A DNA stretch of 64,000 nucleotides, from positions 4,059,001 to 4,123,000 of the forward strand of contig NC_088926.1 of the NCBI RefSeq assembly GCF_038396675.1. Reading direction: 5' to 3'. Below the pieces are notes generated by a model. That model saw only the letters and a list, made by a program, of their open reading frames with translations, searched no databases and was not told the origin of the DNA. The translations under genes were made by a program, and so were the position numbers. The stretch is from Hydra vulgaris (lineage: Eukaryota > Cnidaria > Hydrozoa > Anthoathecata > Hydridae). Positions 61,491 to 64,000 of the stretch are shown here, one piece after another; the stretch's first letter is position 1, and each line of letters starts with the position of its first letter.

Positions 61491-61924
61491 TATAATTGTA
61501 AATAATGTAAATAAAATATTTTGTGACTTAATATTAATTTAATTTATATAATTTTTAGACTTTTTTTTCTTTTGAACGTTCCCTTCAGAAGTAGTGTAAG
61601 TGCGTATTTTGCTAATATATTTAAATTTCCACTTTGCAAAAAATCCTTACGTGATGGGTCAAATGGTTGGCATTCTCGAATTTAGCATACCAAATTGCTT
61701 ATAATTCCCCCATTACTAATTAAAAAGTAATTAAAAACATTAATTTGCAGACCTGTGAAATATAGTTAATAGAACTGAAAAAACCTAAACTGAAAACCAT
61801 AATTTTGTTAAATATAGTTAACATTATATATATATGTTTTTTTTTTTTTTAATTTTACTTTATTTTTTTTATTTTATTTAATTTTTCATGCTATATTTTT
61901 GTATACAATGTTTTTATCCGAAGA

Positions 61925-62293
<369 letters not shown>

Positions 62294-63022
62294 ATCAAAT
62301 TAACCAGATAGATGCACCAGTAATTAGTTATTACAAAAAAATGATAGTTCTGATAGTTTATCTAACTAGTTTATCAGATAAACTAGTTTATCTGCTAACT
62401 GTTCACTAAGTGTTGTAGTACCTGTTCTACTTCGAACATGTAAACTTTTTTTTTTAGAGAAAATGCTTTTGTTTGGAATGCGATAAACATCAAAAAGATT
62501 AAGTAGAAAATGCTTAAATAAAGCTTAAACCAAATGTAGTCTAATGCAACGCTAACTTTTTAAATCACGCGCATTGCCTTGGCTCGCCCTTTAAACAGAT
62601 ACTCGCCGTCGTTGAACAATGAAACAAGCACAGCACCGCACGTTGTCCCAATATACCAATAATGAGCTATTGAACTCGCGATATTACCATAATATTACGT
62701 TTGTCATAACTTGGAATTAGCAGTGGTTCAACGTTATTCCAATCTAATGAAACATGTATGAAATGACCTTTCTTCATGAATAAGGAGTTAACTACATGCC
62801 GATGTAACGCCAACATACAACTAACTAACTAAATTGCTTTGTCCACTCAATAATAACCAATGTGTTAGATCAATAAATTTGTGCTGATAGGAAAGTATGC
62901 TGTGTGGAACCCATTGTCTATGTTGATTAGTAGTGATCGACCGAAGTTTGGTTTTGGCCAAAATTTTAATTTGATCTGATACTGAAATTTCGGTTTCGGT
63001 ACTTTTTAAAAGGTACCGAAAG

Positions 63023-63177
<155 letters not shown>

Positions 63178-63763
63178 ACTTTTATCTTGTAAAAATATTT
63201 ACAGTAGGTAATAAAGAAAATAATATTAAAAATAATTTGCTAATGAAATGATTATAATGAACGATAATGAAAAAAAAAAAAAGTTTGGTAAAATATTTGC
63301 CGAAATGTCAGTTTTGGTATTGAACCCAACATTTCAGTTTACTTCGGTTTCGGCGCATATTTGGTCAATCGCTAATGGTGATGCAAATTTTATCAAAATG
63401 TTGAAGTCGTTGCGCAAATTTTATCCAAAGGTGGCATTCGTGCCGATGTAATAAGCCAATGTCGCTTATTGGGCTCCACCCCAATGAACAATTCATGAAC
63501 GATTGAAATTAGCCAGAGTTGTGGCAATATTTAAAGATATTTTTGTAATATCTAAACTTTTGTCTGTAGACGAAACTATTTGTATGTAGCCATGTACGAA
63601 AGTCACGGAAAACTAATTTTTTTTGTCATTGAGTACTTTATAATTAAAATGTAATACACATAAACAACATTTAGGTCATTTAACTGGTTAAACAATGAGG
63701 TCATGAGCTAAATGTTGTTTATGTGTATTACATAAAATCAAACAATTGTATGATTTTATTATA

Positions 63764-63765
<2 letters not shown>

Positions 63766-63831
<66 letters not shown>
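63766..63831. repeat. (TA)n microsatellite, right arm
   Basis: Counterpart of 52911-52983. Confidence 0.95.
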
Positions 63832-63834
<3 letters not shown>

Positions 63835-64000
63835 CAAGTTATTAGCAAGATATTGTTATTTGATTGTGTATAGTTGTTTAGGCTAATTCAAACTCAGGAT
63901 CAGATTTTTTGACTTAATTTCCCAGGAGCTTTTTTGATTACAAATTGATTTACTTTTAGATATGTAACTGTTGTATTATTAAGTGCGATTAATTGAAGTT

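Overview
The window looks like accessory, repeat-packed DNA from a very AT-rich animal genome. The base composition, GT-AG introns, the abundance of (TA)n arrays, tRNA-derived SINEs, and the mix of mariner, Chapaev-like, CACTA-like, hAT-like and Tx1-like elements all suggest a Hydra-like cnidarian. That assignment is inference from character; no marker gene proves the species. No bacterial operons, CRISPR arrays or rRNA genes were seen.

The most informative unit is 8695-14186, a 5.5 kb DNA transposon. Its ends begin with CACGGTG and it is flanked by a 4 bp duplication, GACT. One minus-strand gene fills it. I could thread eleven exons through GT-AG junctions in one continuous frame, giving roughly 990 residues. 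The N-terminal third resembles the non-core part of vertebrate RAG1: a Cys/His N-terminal domain, then a C3HC4 RING with a following zinc finger. The rest is a DDE transposase with a zinc-knuckle insertion. This matches what I recall of the 'N-RAG-TP'/Chapaev-type transposons of invertebrates. The two ends share a CACGGTG heptamer and a 25 bp inner block, separated by 10 bp at one end and 20 bp at the other. That recalls the asymmetry of 12/23 recombination signals. The only visible coding lesion is a -1 shift in an A-rich tract between the N-terminal domain and the RING.

Layout. 1-3342: zinc-finger transposon relic, a foldback MITE and a deleted mariner, all separated by (TA)n. 4136-7570: Tc1 relic and a long-inverted-repeat element. 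8348-14186: 40 bp minisatellite, then the N-RAG/Chapaev element. 14.8-22.7 kb: SINEs and a TIR-bounded region holding a 5'-truncated Tx1-like LINE with an 8 bp target duplication. 24.3-29.0 kb: foldback MITE, a ten-exon minus-strand gene reminiscent of DUF4806 proteins with two in-frame stops, and a 29 bp minisatellite. 29.9-31.9 kb: a long intact CACTA-like transposase ORF. 35.25-36.41 kb: a mariner with intact ends and a decayed gene. 36.4-48.3 kb: mostly non-coding with hairpins and an interleaved inverted repeat. 48.7-49.3 kb: AHNAK-like pseudogene. 51.6-52.15 kb: two MITEs with TTAA and 8 bp target duplications.

From about 52,750 to the window end lies a giant inverted repeat, with two arms of about 5.5 kb around a 122 bp spacer. 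Each arm carries, in mirror image, an EGF-domain single-pass membrane protein gene cut off at the palindrome centre, a decayed DDE-type transposase, a tRNA-derived SINE and three TA arrays. The arms differ by many substitutions, indels and replaced segments. This is therefore either an aged genomic palindrome or two haplotypes joined head to head.
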